Source of the DNA: an uncultured Opitutaceae bacterium
Lineage (GTDB): Bacteria > Verrucomicrobiota > Verrucomicrobiia > Opitutales > Opitutaceae
Reading direction: 5' to 3'
Length of the DNA stretch: 56,381 bases
Assembly (NCBI GenBank): GCA_937902925.1
Contig: CALFNN010000029.1
Coordinates: 1 to 56,381, forward strand
In this document: piece by piece, positions 8,682 through 16,330 of the stretch
Layout of the letters: each line of letters begins with the position of its first letter
Position numbering within the stretch: the stretch's first letter is position 1
Program-made: the position numbers and the translations under genes
The notes under the pieces: model-generated
Told to the model about the DNA's origin: nothing
Database searches by the model: none
The model's input: only the letters and a program-made list of their open reading frames with translations

Positions 8682-9656
8682 TTAAAAGTTGCCCGTGCGC
8701 CCGGCAGTGCGCCGGCGACTTAGAAAGCGCGCGATTTCTCTCGTGCGGGGCATCGAGGGCGCGGTGCCGGGTTTCGTGACCGAGAGCGCGCCGACTGCGT
8801 TGGCAAACCGCGCGGCGGGCATGATGTCGCCGTCGAACTTCACGAGGCCGGCGGCGAATCCGCCGACGAAACCGTCGCCTGCGCCCGTGGTGTCGACGGC
8901 CCTCACGCGGTGGCCGGCGATCGTGGCGAACCGGTCCGGCTGCGACACGAAACAGCCGCGTGCGCCCAGGGTGACGATCACGGTCGCGACGCCGAGGGCG
9001 CGGCAGTGGCGCTGCAGCGCGTCGGGGGTGAGCGCGGCGAGCTTCGCCGTGGAAAGCGGGGCGCCGCGGCCCGTGCGCAGCCGGTTCGCCAGCGCGACGA
9101 GCTCGCTCTCGTTGGGCGCGAGCACGTCGGTGAGCCCGAGGATCGCCGGGTCGAAGTCGCTGCGCATCGGCGCGGGATTTAGGACGGTCGTGACGCCGGC
9201 GCGACGGGCGAGCCGAAAGACGTGGGCGTTGACGCCGAGGCTGGCCTCGTGCTGGCAGACGACAACGCGTGCGCCACGGATCAGCGCGGGATCGACGTCG
9301 CGCGGCCGGAGCTGCGCACTCGCCCCGAGGGCGACGATGATTTCGTTCTGGCCGGACGCGTTGACGAGAATGCCCGCAGTGGCGGTCGCGTGCCGTGGCT
9401 TCCCGACAAACCGCGCCGCAATGCCCTCGGACCGATAAAACTCCCGGGCGGTGCGGGAGAATGCGTCCCACCCCACGGCGCCAATAAAACACGTGGCGGC
9501 GCCGGCCCGGGCCGCGGCGACGGCCTGGTTCGAGCCCTTGCCGCCCGGACCGCTGACGAAGGAGCCGACGACCGTCTCGCCGGCACGCGGGAACTCCGCG
9601 CAGCGCCACGCGAGATCCTGCACGTAGCTGCCGACGACGACAACGGACGGTTTCAT
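8682..9656 (-). CDS. PfkB/ribokinase family sugar kinase
   Basis: Transfers phosphate from ATP to a sugar; ribose (or deoxyribose) is the best guess. The 324-residue protein opens with VVVVGSYVQDLAW, has the substrate-site glycine motif GPGGKGSNQAVAAARAGA (about residues 37-54; the GGKGxNQA form is typical of ribokinase), and the PfkB signature 2 DTTGAGDGFVGGFA with the catalytic Asp at about residue 259. I placed the start at the ATG at 9656 (MKPSVVVVG), because the extra 18 residues in the longer frame do not match the family. It lies 119 bp downstream of the divergent-spacing aminopeptidase on the same strand. A link with thymidine phosphorylase at 16.3 kb and the ALDH pair at the left edge is inferred from pathway, not from an operon. 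Confidence 0.9.
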   Translation of the reverse strand: MKPSVVVVGSYVQDLAWRCAEFPRAGETVVGSFVSGPGGKGSNQAVAAARAGAATCFIGAVGWDAFSRTAREFYRSEGIAARFVGKPRHATATAGILVNASGQNEIIVALGASAQLRPRDVDPALIRGARVVVCQHEASLGVNAHVFRLARRAGVTTVLNPAPMRSDFDPAILGLTDVLAPNESELVALANRLRTGRGAPLSTAKLAALTPDALQRHCRALGVATVIVTLGARGCFVSQPDRFATIAGHRVRAVDTTGAGDGFVGGFAAGLVKFDGDIMPAARFANAVGALSVTKPGTAPSMPRTREIARFLSRRRTAGRTGNF

Positions 9657-9774
9657 GCCGCGGCACGTTAGCTGGCGCCGCGGGCTCGTGACAAGCAGCG
9701 TGCCGTTCATCCAAGGGAGCGTCCGCTCATCCCGAACCCCGGGCGCCGTCCGTGGGATCGGCTACAATGCGCCC

Positions 9775-9978
9775 ATGAAAACCCGACCGCTCGTCCTCGC
9801 CGCGCTCACCGGTTTGGCCGCGATTGTCTCGTGCGAATTCGGCGTGCTGGCCGAGCGGGTGGCGTCGGCCGGGAAAAATCTATCCGTCCACCTCCGGAGC
9901 GGCCGCGTGGAATCGGCCACGGCACTCGCCGCAAAGGCGGTCGCGCGGTCGTTGCTGCGGTGCCCAGCCAAGTCTTGA
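9775..9978 (+). CDS. small putative lipoprotein
   Basis: A 67-residue ORF starting MKTRPLVLAALTGLAAIVSC, which reads as a lipoprotein signal peptide: two basic residues, a hydrophobic core and a lipobox IVSC with Cys20 as the lipidation site. The remaining 47 residues are Ala/Arg/Ser-rich and I recognise no family. It begins 118 bp from the ribokinase start on the opposite strand and ends 31 bp before the LytS-type kinase. A TACAAT hexamer at 9763-9768 sits so close to the ATG that any transcript from it would be nearly leaderless; no good -35 element is visible. Similar short 'signal plus tail' proteins are common in this kind of genome, but it may be spurious. Confidence 0.5.
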   Translation: MKTRPLVLAALTGLAAIVSCEFGVLAERVASAGKNLSVHLRSGRVESATALAAKAVARSLLRCPAKS

Positions 9979-10009
9979 CGGTTTGTTGCCCTTTGCCGTC
10001 CCATCACCC

Positions 10010-11122
10010 GTGAGCCCCGCTTTTCCCGTGTCCCCGGCCGCTGCCTCCGACGACGCCTCCCGTCACGCCCGGCTCTACGTGCTGTGCCAGACGGCGGGCT
10101 GGACGGCCTGGACGCTGGCGTATGTGGGCCTCGGCCAGTTGCAGCGGCAACTGACGAGCAACGAAATCCTGGTCAGCGTCGCCACGAACCTCATCGGCTG
10201 GCTGCTGACCCACCTCTTCCGGATTTTCATCAATGCCCGGGGGTGGAAGCAACTGGGCTGGTCCGCGCTGCTGTGGCGCATTTCAGTCGCCGCCGTCGTG
10301 CTGGGGACGATGTGGACGGTCGCCGCCGCGCCGCTTTTCCGCTACTGCTACACCGGCACGCTGCCCGTCAATATCACGCTGCCCGTGCTGCTGGTCTACA
10401 GCGTGTTCAACGCCGCGTGCATCGTCTTCATCTGGGCGATTTTTTATTTCGGCTATCACATCTACGATCGCTACCGCCGGTCCGAGGTCGAGCGCGCCCA
10501 GCTGGCCGCGACCGTCAAGGAGGCCGAGCTCCGCGCGCTCAAGTCGCAGGTCAATCCCCACTTCATTTTCAATTCGCTCAACTCGCTGCGGGCGCTGATC
10601 GACGAGGACCCGGCGCGCGCGCGGCAGTCCGTGACGCAGCTCGCGAACCTCCTGCGCTATTCGCTGCAAAGCGGCCAGCTCGAGACCGTGCCGTTCGAGG
10701 AGGAGCTGCGGATCGTCAGCGACTATCTCGCGCTCGAGCAGGTGCGGCACGAGGAGCGCCTTCGCGTGCGGCTCGACGTCGCGCCGGAAACGCTCGGATT
10801 GCCGATCCCGCCGATGCTGTTGCAGACGCTCGTGGAGAACGCGGTGAAATACGGCATCTCGGCGCGGCCCGAAGGCGGCGAGATCGCGATCATCGCGCGC
10901 CGCGTGGGCGGGGCGCTGTCGATCCAGGTCACGAATCCGGGCACGCTCGCGGCGCCGTCGCAGGCGCCGGTGCGGGAATCGTCGACCGGGGTCGGACTGC
11001 GCAATGCCGCCGAGCGGCTGCGGCTGTTGTTTGGGGAACAGGCGACGCTGCGGTTGCGGGCGGAGGCGCCCGCCCTCGTCGTGGCCGAGGCGTCCGTGCC
11101 GTTGATCCTGACCCGCGCGTAA
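10010..11122 (+). CDS. LytS/YehU-type sensor histidine kinase
   Basis: Membrane histidine kinase of the His_kinase (PF06580) class that pairs with LytTR regulators. The first 150 residues hold about four membrane helices (for example the WTLAYVGLG and LIGWLLTHLFRIFI segments and the WTVAAAPLFRYCY region). A short coiled linker follows, then the conserved phospho-acceptor block LKSQVNPHFIFNSLNSL with His near residue 185. The ATPase part has VENAVKYGI and GVGLRNAAERLRLLFG. The GTG at 10010 is chosen because upstream codons encode Arg-rich non-family sequence and overlap the preceding small ORF. The cognate LytTR regulator starts 94 bp downstream, followed by an ABC exporter; together this mirrors the natKR-natAB order of Bacillus subtilis. 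Confidence 0.93.
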   Translation: MSPAFPVSPAAASDDASRHARLYVLCQTAGWTAWTLAYVGLGQLQRQLTSNEILVSVATNLIGWLLTHLFRIFINARGWKQLGWSALLWRISVAAVVLGTMWTVAAAPLFRYCYTGTLPVNITLPVLLVYSVFNAACIVFIWAIFYFGYHIYDRYRRSEVERAQLAATVKEAELRALKSQVNPHFIFNSLNSLRALIDEDPARARQSVTQLANLLRYSLQSGQLETVPFEEELRIVSDYLALEQVRHEERLRVRLDVAPETLGLPIPPMLLQTLVENAVKYGISARPEGGEIAIIARRVGGALSIQVTNPGTLAAPSQAPVRESSTGVGLRNAAERLRLLFGEQATLRLRAEAPALVVAEASVPLILTRA

Positions 11123-11215
11123 CCCGAGCATGAGCCCGCTGGCCGACCATCTCGCCCGTTGCGACCACGCGCCCCGCCGCCTGAAACGCACCGCGCGGCC
11201 GCGGTCCGCCGCCGC

Positions 11216-11959
11216 ATGAACGCGCTGTTGATCGACGACGAGCGGCTCGCGCGCAACGAGCTGCGGCGGCTGCTCGCGATTTTCCCGGACGTCGCGATTG
11301 CCGGCGAGGCGGCGAACGCGAAGCAGGCGCGCGAGCAACTCGCGGCGCTGACACCCGACCTGCTGTTTCTCGACGTGCAGATGCCGGGGGAGACGGGAAT
11401 GGAACTGCTCGAGTCGCTCGAGCCGCCGGTGCCCGACGTGATCTTCACGACGGCTTACGACGAGTTTGCCGTGAAGGCGTTCGAGTTGAACGCGCTCGAC
11501 TACCTCCTGAAGCCGGTCGACCCCTCGCGGCTCGCCGCCGCGATCGAGAAGCTGCGTGCGAAGGCTGGCACCGCCGTCGCCGCAGCGACGGCCGCGGCGG
11601 CCAAGGGGGCCCCGCGCGACCGGCTCGCCGCGGACGACAAGGTCTTCGTGCGCGAGGGCGACCGGTGCTGGTTCGTCGAGGTGAAGACGATCCGGCTCCT
11701 GGAGAGCGAGGGGAACTACACGCGCGTCCATTTCGCCGACGCGCAGCCGCAGCTTTTCCGGTCGTTGAACGCGATGGAGGAGCGGCTCGACGGGAAGTAT
11801 TTCTTCCGGGCGAACCGCCGCCAGATCATCAACCTTGCCTGGATCGACCGGATCGAGCCGTGGTTCAGCGGCGGGCTGCTGGTGCACCTCAAGGGCGGCG
11901 CGAAAGTCGAACTGAGCCGGCGGCAGGCGCAGGAGTTCCGGGAAAAGATGAGCCTGTAG
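11216..11959 (+). CDS. LytTR-family response regulator
   Basis: A 247-residue DNA-binding regulator. The receiver domain (residues 1-120) has the acidic pair in LLIDDERLARNELRRLL, the phosphorylated Asp near residue 52-53 in LLFLDVQMPGETG, the conserved Thr in VIFTTAYDEFAVKAFE and the Lys in YLLKPVD. After an Ala-rich linker comes a LytTR DNA-binding domain (about 135-245) recognised by IRLLESEGNYTRVHF, KYFFRANRRQIINLAWI and the final VELSRRQAQEFR. The start is the ATG at 11216 (MNALLIDDE), since upstream codons are unrelated. It is the evident partner of the LytS-type kinase upstream. Its target is probably the ABC exporter genes that start 114 bp further on; LytTR proteins bind paired short direct repeats, but I could not identify one confidently. 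Confidence 0.94.
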   Translation: MNALLIDDERLARNELRRLLAIFPDVAIAGEAANAKQAREQLAALTPDLLFLDVQMPGETGMELLESLEPPVPDVIFTTAYDEFAVKAFELNALDYLLKPVDPSRLAAAIEKLRAKAGTAVAAATAAAAKGAPRDRLAADDKVFVREGDRCWFVEVKTIRLLESEGNYTRVHFADAQPQLFRSLNAMEERLDGKYFFRANRRQIINLAWIDRIEPWFSGGLLVHLKGGAKVELSRRQAQEFREKMSL

Positions 11960-11978
11960 AAGTCCCGGAACCCGCCCC

Positions 11979-12045
11979 AAGGTGAAAATCGGAAAGCCGG
12001 GAGCGAACACGGGTGCCTTTTTCCCGTTTTCCTGATTTCCACCTT
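11979..12045. terminator. imperfect inverted repeat with nested terminator-like hairpin
   Basis: Between the LytTR gene and the ABC exporter, the left arm AAGGTGAAAATCGGAAA (11979-11995) is nearly complementary to the right arm TTTTCCTGATTTCCACCTT (12027-12045). Inside lies a short stem ACGGG/CCCGT (12009-12013 with 12023-12027) followed directly by TTT. The nested stem plus T run resembles an intrinsic terminator for the two-component operon; the larger repeat could be an alternative fold or an operator region for the exporter. No experimental distinction can be made from sequence. Confidence 0.45.
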
Positions 12046-12072
12046 TGACCGCATCGAGTCACACGCTGCCCC

Positions 12073-12816
12073 ATGATCGAAGCCCGCCATCTCACCAAGA
12101 CGTTTCGTGACAAGAAGCGCGGGGAGATTCGCGCGGTGGACGACGTGTCGTTTCGCGTCCAGCCCGGGCAGATCTACGGGTTGCTCGGCGCGAACGGCGC
12201 GGGCAAGACCACCACGCTGCGGGTCCTCGCCACGCTGTTGCAGCCCACCGGCGGCACCGCCGTGATCGCCGGGCACGACATCGTGCGCGAACCGGAAAAA
12301 GTGCGCGCCAATGTCGGTTTCCTCGCGGCGAGCACCGCGCTCTACGGCCGGCTGACGGCGCGCGAGATGATCGCCTACTTTGGCCGGCTCAACCGGCTGC
12401 CCGAGGCGGAGATTCGAGTCCGGATCAAGCGCCTGGCCGACGAGCTCGACATGCATGAGTTTCTCGACCGGCGGTGCGAGAAATTTTCCACGGGCATGAA
12501 GCAAAAGACCTCCATCGCCCGCACCCTGATCCACGATCCCGCGGTGATGATCTTCGACGAGCCGACCCTCGGCCTCGACGTGATGACGGCGCGGGCCATC
12601 GTGCGCTTCGTGCGCGACTGTCGCACCCGGGGCAAAACCGTGATCTATTCGACGCACCTGATGGGCGAGGTGGAAAAGTTGTGCGACATCGTCGGCATCA
12701 TCCACGACGGCCGCCTGCACGCCGAGGGCTCGCCCGCGGCGTTGATCGCGCGAACCGGCGAGGCGGACATGGAGGACGCCTTCGTCCAGATCGTCGGAGC
12801 CAAGGAGCCCGCATGA
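12073..12816 (+). CDS. ABC transporter ATP-binding protein, NatA/ABC-2 type
   Basis: ATPase subunit of an ABC-2 exporter. Walker A is LLGANGAGKTTT (about residues 37-48), the signature is KFSTGMKQK (about 136-144), and Walker B is VMIFDEPTLGLD with the H-loop at STHL. The KFSTGMKQK form, with Lys/Met instead of the usual LSGGQ, is typical of NatA-like Na+/drug exporters. The gene ends in an ATGA overlap with the permease gene, so the two are translationally coupled. The upstream LytS-type kinase and LytTR regulator give an overall order like B. subtilis natKR-natAB. Substrate is not determinable; sodium extrusion is only an analogy. Confidence 0.93.
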   Translation: MIEARHLTKTFRDKKRGEIRAVDDVSFRVQPGQIYGLLGANGAGKTTTLRVLATLLQPTGGTAVIAGHDIVREPEKVRANVGFLAASTALYGRLTAREMIAYFGRLNRLPEAEIRVRIKRLADELDMHEFLDRRCEKFSTGMKQKTSIARTLIHDPAVMIFDEPTLGLDVMTARAIVRFVRDCRTRGKTVIYSTHLMGEVEKLCDIVGIIHDGRLHAEGSPAALIARTGEADMEDAFVQIVGAKEPA

Positions 12817-14039
12817 ACTGGCACAGCATCGCCACCGTCTACGCCAAGGAGCTGAAGGACCTGTTGCGCGACAAGCGCACCGTGCGCTCGATGATCATCA
12901 TTCCGACGCTGGTGATGCCGGCGCTGACGTTCGGCATCGGCAAGATCGCGGCGGGCGTTTTTTCCAAGGCGCGGGCCGAGACGCCGGTGGTCATGGTGCT
13001 GAGCGACGGCGCGTCGCCGGGTGTCATGGCGCAACTGGAGCAGGACAAGAAACTCCGCCTCGTGCCGGCGCGGGACGACTGGAAGCAGCAGATTTCCGAC
13101 AAGAAGCTCCGCGCCGCGGTGCAGCTCCCCGAGAATTTCGAGGCGGGCCTGAAGGCCGGTGCGGCGCCGGCGGTCACGATCTATCACTACGAGGGCGAGC
13201 TGAAGTCGGGCTTCGCCGTCAATGAACTCGAGGCTTTCTTCCGGGACCTGAGCGCGAGGACGGCACGGGCCCGGCTGGCCGAGCACGGCCTCCCCGAGAC
13301 GCTCGTGCGGCCATTCGAGACGAGGCGTGAAAACGTGGCGGCCCCCGAGAAGGTGGGCGGCAACGCCCTCGGCGGGATCGTGCCCTACATGATCATCATC
13401 CTTTGTTTCATGGGGGCGGTATATCCGGCGCTGGATTTAACGGCGGGGGAAAAGGAGCGCGGGACGATGGAAACGTTGCTGTGCAGCCCGGTCGCACGCG
13501 TGGACATCGTGCTGGGAAAGTTCCTGATGGTTCTCACCAGCTCGCTCGCGGCGATGGTGCTGTCGTTGATCTCGATGAGCGTGAGCGCGGTCGCGGCCGG
13601 TTCGGTGCTGGGCGGGGCGCGCATGGCCGGAGCGGCGCGGGCGGCGGCGGGGGCCGGCGCCCTTCCGACGATCGATCCCGCCGGGGTGCTCGGCGTGCTC
13701 GCGATGGTGCTGCCGGTTGCGGTGCTGTTCTCCGCGGCGATCTTCACCGTCGCGCTCTTTGCCAAGAGCTTCAAGGAGGCGCAGACCTACGTGCAGCCGA
13801 TGGTTTTCATTGTCATCCTGCCCGCGGTCATCGGGATGCTGCCGGGGATCGACCTGAACGCGCGACTCGCGCTCGTGCCCATCCTCAATCTTTCGCTCGT
13901 CTGCAAGGAGATGCTTTCGGGCGTCTGGCACTGGAATTATATCGCGCTGATTTTCGGCTCGACGTGTGTCTATGCGGCGGCGGCGCTCGCGCTCGCGGTG
14001 CGGATGTTCAACCGCGAAGACGTGCTGTTCCGGGTTTGA
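12813..14039 (+). CDS. ABC-2 type permease, NatB-like
   Basis: Membrane subunit of the exporter whose ATPase is encoded immediately upstream (4-bp ATGA overlap). The 408-residue protein starts with the cytosolic KELKDLLRDKRTVRSM motif found in ABC-2 permeases, then a first membrane helix, then a roughly 170-residue external domain. A cluster of five to six membrane helices follows (from IVPYMIIILCFMGAVYP to the C-terminus). The motif AGEKERGTMETLLCSPV after the second helix is characteristic of the NatB/YhaP group. The start is fixed by the overlap with the ATPase gene. Function (ion, peptide or antibiotic export) is open. Confidence 0.92.
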   Translation: MNWHSIATVYAKELKDLLRDKRTVRSMIIIPTLVMPALTFGIGKIAAGVFSKARAETPVVMVLSDGASPGVMAQLEQDKKLRLVPARDDWKQQISDKKLRAAVQLPENFEAGLKAGAAPAVTIYHYEGELKSGFAVNELEAFFRDLSARTARARLAEHGLPETLVRPFETRRENVAAPEKVGGNALGGIVPYMIIILCFMGAVYPALDLTAGEKERGTMETLLCSPVARVDIVLGKFLMVLTSSLAAMVLSLISMSVSAVAAGSVLGGARMAGAARAAAGAGALPTIDPAGVLGVLAMVLPVAVLFSAAIFTVALFAKSFKEAQTYVQPMVFIVILPAVIGMLPGIDLNARLALVPILNLSLVCKEMLSGVWHWNYIALIFGSTCVYAAAALALAVRMFNREDVLFRV

Positions 14040-14191
14040 TCGGCACGATTACACGGGAGTGGGCGTAAAAAATTTCCGAAACCCGGGCGCTCCCGGGTAA
14101 AGCTGGGGTAAAAGCCCCGTCCCCCCGTAGCGCAACGGGTGGGAATTGGTCTATCATGGCGACCGCAGAGCACAGACCATCCCACATCGCC

Positions 14192-14770
14192 ATGAACTCT
14201 CCCATCACCTTTCCGCCCGCGGCGCCCGCGCTCAAACTCACGCGGGCGCCCGCCGAAAAATGGGCCGCCTCGCTCGCCGAGGAGCGCCGCCGCCTGCAAG
14301 AGGACCAGGAAGCGCTGCGCGAACGCGAGGCCAACCTCCGCGACTACGAGGCCCGCTTGCGCGCCCTCCAGATGGAAATCGAAGCGGGCCGCGCCGGCAC
14401 CGTTGCCGCGGTGCGGCCGACGGCCACGCCGTTCGTGCGCCCCTCGAGCAGGGCGCCCTTTGTGGACGACGCCGCCTTGCAGGCCGCGTGGGAAAAACTC
14501 CACCGCGCGCGCGAAATCCTCGAGGCCGAGCAGTCCCACATGCGCGACGAGCGGATCGTCCACCAGGAGCGCGAAACGGTCCTGAAACAGCGCGAGGACG
14601 GCGTGGTCGCCCGTGAGGCCGCCGTCGCCGAGCGTGAGGCGGTGCTGCTGGCCGCCCATGGCGGCGAGCGCGAACCCATTGCATCGGAGCACACGATGTC
14701 GGCCATGACGCGCCTCACCTGCGCGCCATTCAACATCGCCCGCTCCGTTTTTGGCGGGAAGAAGAAATAG
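14192..14770 (+). CDS. coiled-coil protein of unknown function
   Basis: A 192-residue, highly charged protein. Residues about 20-75 and 105-160 are rich in Glu/Arg/Ala heptads (for example EERRRLQEDQEAL and REANLRDYEARLRALQ) and should form two coiled coils, separated by a Pro/Thr/Val linker. The C-terminus ends in a short hydrophobic stretch and GGKKK. No signal peptide and no recognisable domain. I prefer the ATG at 14192; an in-frame ATG at 14156 would add 12 residues. It lies 152 bp after the exporter genes on the same strand, with GC-rich hairpins in between (for example GGGGTAAAAGCCCC near 14104), and is followed by a strong hairpin at 14776-14808. Confidence 0.75.
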   Translation: MNSPITFPPAAPALKLTRAPAEKWAASLAEERRRLQEDQEALREREANLRDYEARLRALQMEIEAGRAGTVAAVRPTATPFVRPSSRAPFVDDAALQAAWEKLHRAREILEAEQSHMRDERIVHQERETVLKQREDGVVAREAAVAEREAVLLAAHGGEREPIASEHTMSAMTRLTCAPFNIARSVFGGKKK

Positions 14771-14775
14771 CGCCA

Positions 14776-14808
14776 CCTCCCGGGCGCCGGTCGCGGCGCC
14801 CGGGGAGG
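14776..14808 (+). terminator. GC-rich hairpin after the coiled-coil gene
   Basis: CCTCCCGGGCGCC (14776-14788) pairs with GGCGCCCGGGGAGG (14795-14808) with one bulged base and a six-base loop, starting five bases after the stop codon. There is no T run after it, so it is a probable transcript-end or 3' stabiliser rather than a textbook intrinsic terminator. Confidence 0.5.
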
Positions 14809-14849
14809 CCGGCGTGAAAAATCCGCTTGCGCCGCGCCCTCGCTTCGCC

Positions 14850-15045
14850 CATCTCATCGCCCGAATGAATTCCATCGCCCAGGTCGTCGCCGTTTCCTCC
14901 GTCAAAATGACGGATGCCAAACGCGCACGCTGGCACGGGTCGGCTTGGCGACGATGGTCACGCGCTAAATGAAGCGCCCGCGGCTGCAACAGGCCGCCGA
15001 CTCCACCGCCAAGCCCGACTCAACCGAGTCGGGCTTTTTGTTTTT
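14850..15045 (+). ncRNA. candidate structured leader or small RNA ending in an intrinsic terminator
   Basis: The stretch 14771-15078 has no convincing gene. From about 14890 it holds a run of hairpins: TCCGTCA-AAA-TGACGGA (14898-14914), GCGCT-AAATGA-AGCGC (14962-14977), GCGGC/GCCGC (14980-14997) and a clear intrinsic terminator at 15011-15045. The segment CCGACTC occurs twice (14997-15003 and 15015-15021) and both copies can pair with GAGTCGG at 15026-15032, so two mutually exclusive folds are possible. That is the layout of an attenuator for the methyltransferase gene whose ATG is at 15079. A 35-codon ORF (14865-14972) overlaps it but has no visible ribosome binding site. I found no match to a riboswitch consensus that I know. 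Confidence 0.4.
15011..15045 (+). terminator. intrinsic (Rho-independent) terminator
   Basis: Perfect 11-bp stem AAGCCCGACTC / GAGTCGGGCTT with an AACC loop (15011-15036), followed by TTTG and TTTTT up to 15045. It is oriented for plus-strand transcription, 34 bp before the methyltransferase start. It either ends the transcript of the coiled-coil gene or acts as an attenuator for the methyltransferase gene. Confidence 0.85.
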
Positions 15046-15078
15046 CCCCGCACCTCCGTCCCAGACCCACTGCTCCCC

Positions 15079-15852
15079 ATGCCAACGCTCACTGCTCCTC
15101 CTCCGCCCGCCGCGCTCGCGCGGCGGTTACCACCGCTTCCGCCTGCGCTCGACCTGCCCGCCGTTTCGTTCTTCGGCCGCTCGCTGGCCGAATACACGCA
15201 GTTCTTCGCGCTCGACGTTGCCGCCCTGCGCAGTCGCGACGTGCTCGACGTCGCCGCCGGTCCCTCGTCCTTCGTCGCCGAGGCGTGCCGCCGCGGAGTC
15301 GCGGCCGTCGCCGTCGACCCGCTCTATGGCGACACCGTCGCCGCCCTCGCCGCGCGCGTGCAGGGCGACTACGATCACATGTTCGCCCAGATGCGTGCCA
15401 AGCGGCGGCTGTTCAAGGTGGGGCTTCGTTTGCCCGCGTTCTTTCCGTCGATCGACGCGGCCGAGGCCGACCGGCGGGCCGCGGCGCAGCGTTTCCTCGC
15501 CGACTACGAGGCGCAGCGACTCTATGGGCGCTACGTCGGGGCGGTGCTGCCGCGGCTGCCGTTTTTCGACGGGACGTTCGACCTGGTGCTGTGCGCGCAC
15601 CTGTTGTTCACCTACGCGCAGCGCTTCGACTTCGACTGGCATCTCGCCGCCTGTCGCGAACTCGTCCGGGTGAGCGCCGGCGAGGTGCGGCTGCACCCGG
15701 TGTGCGGGGTCGACGGCAAGCCCTACGCCGCGCTGGCGCGGCTGCGGCGCGAACTGCGCGAAGCCGGCATTGCGAGCGAACTCGTCCGCGTGAACTACGA
15801 GTTTTTCGTCGGCAGCGACTCGATGCTGGTCTTGAAGAAGGCCGTGTCATGA
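15079..15852 (+). CDS. class I SAM-dependent methyltransferase
   Basis: A 257-residue soluble protein. The glycine-rich SAM motif I appears as DVLDVAAGPSSFVAEA (about residues 53-68), followed by the acidic end of strand 2 in VAAVAVDPLYGD. A later FDLVLCAHLLFTYA (motif IV/post-II region) also fits class I methyltransferases of the 'methylase of unknown specificity' kind. The start is the ATG at 15079; the longer frame runs back through the terminator and is not coding. It overlaps the following ABM-domain gene by 4 bp (ATGA), so they are co-translated. Substrate unknown. The upstream hairpin array and terminator suggest regulation in the leader. Confidence 0.85.
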   Translation: MPTLTAPPPPAALARRLPPLPPALDLPAVSFFGRSLAEYTQFFALDVAALRSRDVLDVAAGPSSFVAEACRRGVAAVAVDPLYGDTVAALAARVQGDYDHMFAQMRAKRRLFKVGLRLPAFFPSIDAAEADRRAAAQRFLADYEAQRLYGRYVGAVLPRLPFFDGTFDLVLCAHLLFTYAQRFDFDWHLAACRELVRVSAGEVRLHPVCGVDGKPYAALARLRRELREAGIASELVRVNYEFFVGSDSMLVLKKAVS

Positions 15853-16184
15853 GCGCCTCCCCCGGCATCGCCCGCACGCCCGAGCCGCCATATTACGCGG
15901 TGATCTTCACCGCGCGGCGAACCGAGGGTGATCATGGTTACACCGCGATGGCCGCGCGGATGGAGGCGCTCGGAGCGACGTATCCGGGGTTCCTCGGAAT
16001 CGAGAGCGCGCGGGGGGCCGACGGCATCGGCATCACCGTGAGCTACTGGCGCGACGAGGCGTCGATCGCGGCGTGGAAGCGTGACACCGAGCACGAGCGA
16101 GCCCAGCGCGGCGGCCGGGAGACATGGTATGCCGACTACCAGGTGCGCATCGCGAAGGTCGAACGCGCCTACGGGAAGCCGTGA
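15849..16184 (+). CDS. antibiotic biosynthesis monooxygenase (ABM) domain protein
   Basis: A 111-residue protein with the dimeric alpha/beta-barrel pattern of ABM proteins: strand YYAVIFTARR, helix YTAMAARMEALG, YPGFLGIESARG, strand IGITVSYWRDEASIAAWK and the following TEHERAQRGGRETWY, which is very close to the YhgC/HmoB-like stress-response subgroup. The start is the ATG at 15849 within the stop of the methyltransferase gene. Family members include heme-degrading or quinol monooxygenases, but many have no known reaction. Context with a methyltransferase gives no clear pathway. Confidence 0.87.
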   Translation: MSASPGIARTPEPPYYAVIFTARRTEGDHGYTAMAARMEALGATYPGFLGIESARGADGIGITVSYWRDEASIAAWKRDTEHERAQRGGRETWYADYQVRIAKVERAYGKP

Positions 16185-16188
16185 CCAT

Positions 16189-16268
16189 TTGTCCTCCATT
16201 GGTTGATGAATTCCTCGTGACTCCTCCGGCCGGAGGAAACCGGTTGTCAACTAATGGTTGACAACCGG
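16189..16268. promoter_or_regulatory. palindrome cluster upstream of thymidine phosphorylase
   Basis: A perfect 12-bp-arm palindrome occupies 16240-16268: CCGGTTGTCAAC, centre TAATG, GTTGACAACCGG. Its 19-bp core TGTCAACTAATGGTTGACA (16245-16263) belongs to the TGTmams-TAWTR-skTKACA family also seen at 19646, 37641 and 43042. Immediately upstream is a perfect 16-bp palindrome TCCTCCGGCCGGAGGA (16222-16237), and a degenerate copy of the right half (ATTGGTTGAT) lies at 16198-16207. The palindrome centre is 77 bp before the deoA ATG, a suitable place for an operator. It is also 56 bp after the ABM stop codon, so a 3' hairpin role is possible. Confidence 0.6.
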
Positions 16269-16330
16269 CCGTGGCGGAGCGGGGCGATTGTGACGTTGCC
16301 CGGGAGCGTTTCGCACGGTTGAGTGCCGGC

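Noticed and set aside
9763-9768. TACAAT -10 box for the small lipoprotein gene
   Set aside because: No -35 hexamer at 16-18 bp and only six bases to the ATG; not reported as a promoter.
14865-14972. 35-codon ORF inside the structured leader
   Set aside because: No ribosome binding site, Arg-rich translation, and it overlaps the hairpins; kept only as part of the ncRNA candidate.
14850-15010. SAH or SAM riboswitch in front of the methyltransferase
   Set aside because: AGCGC and CTGCAAC pieces are present, but not in the order or spacing of the SAH or SAM riboswitch consensus I know.
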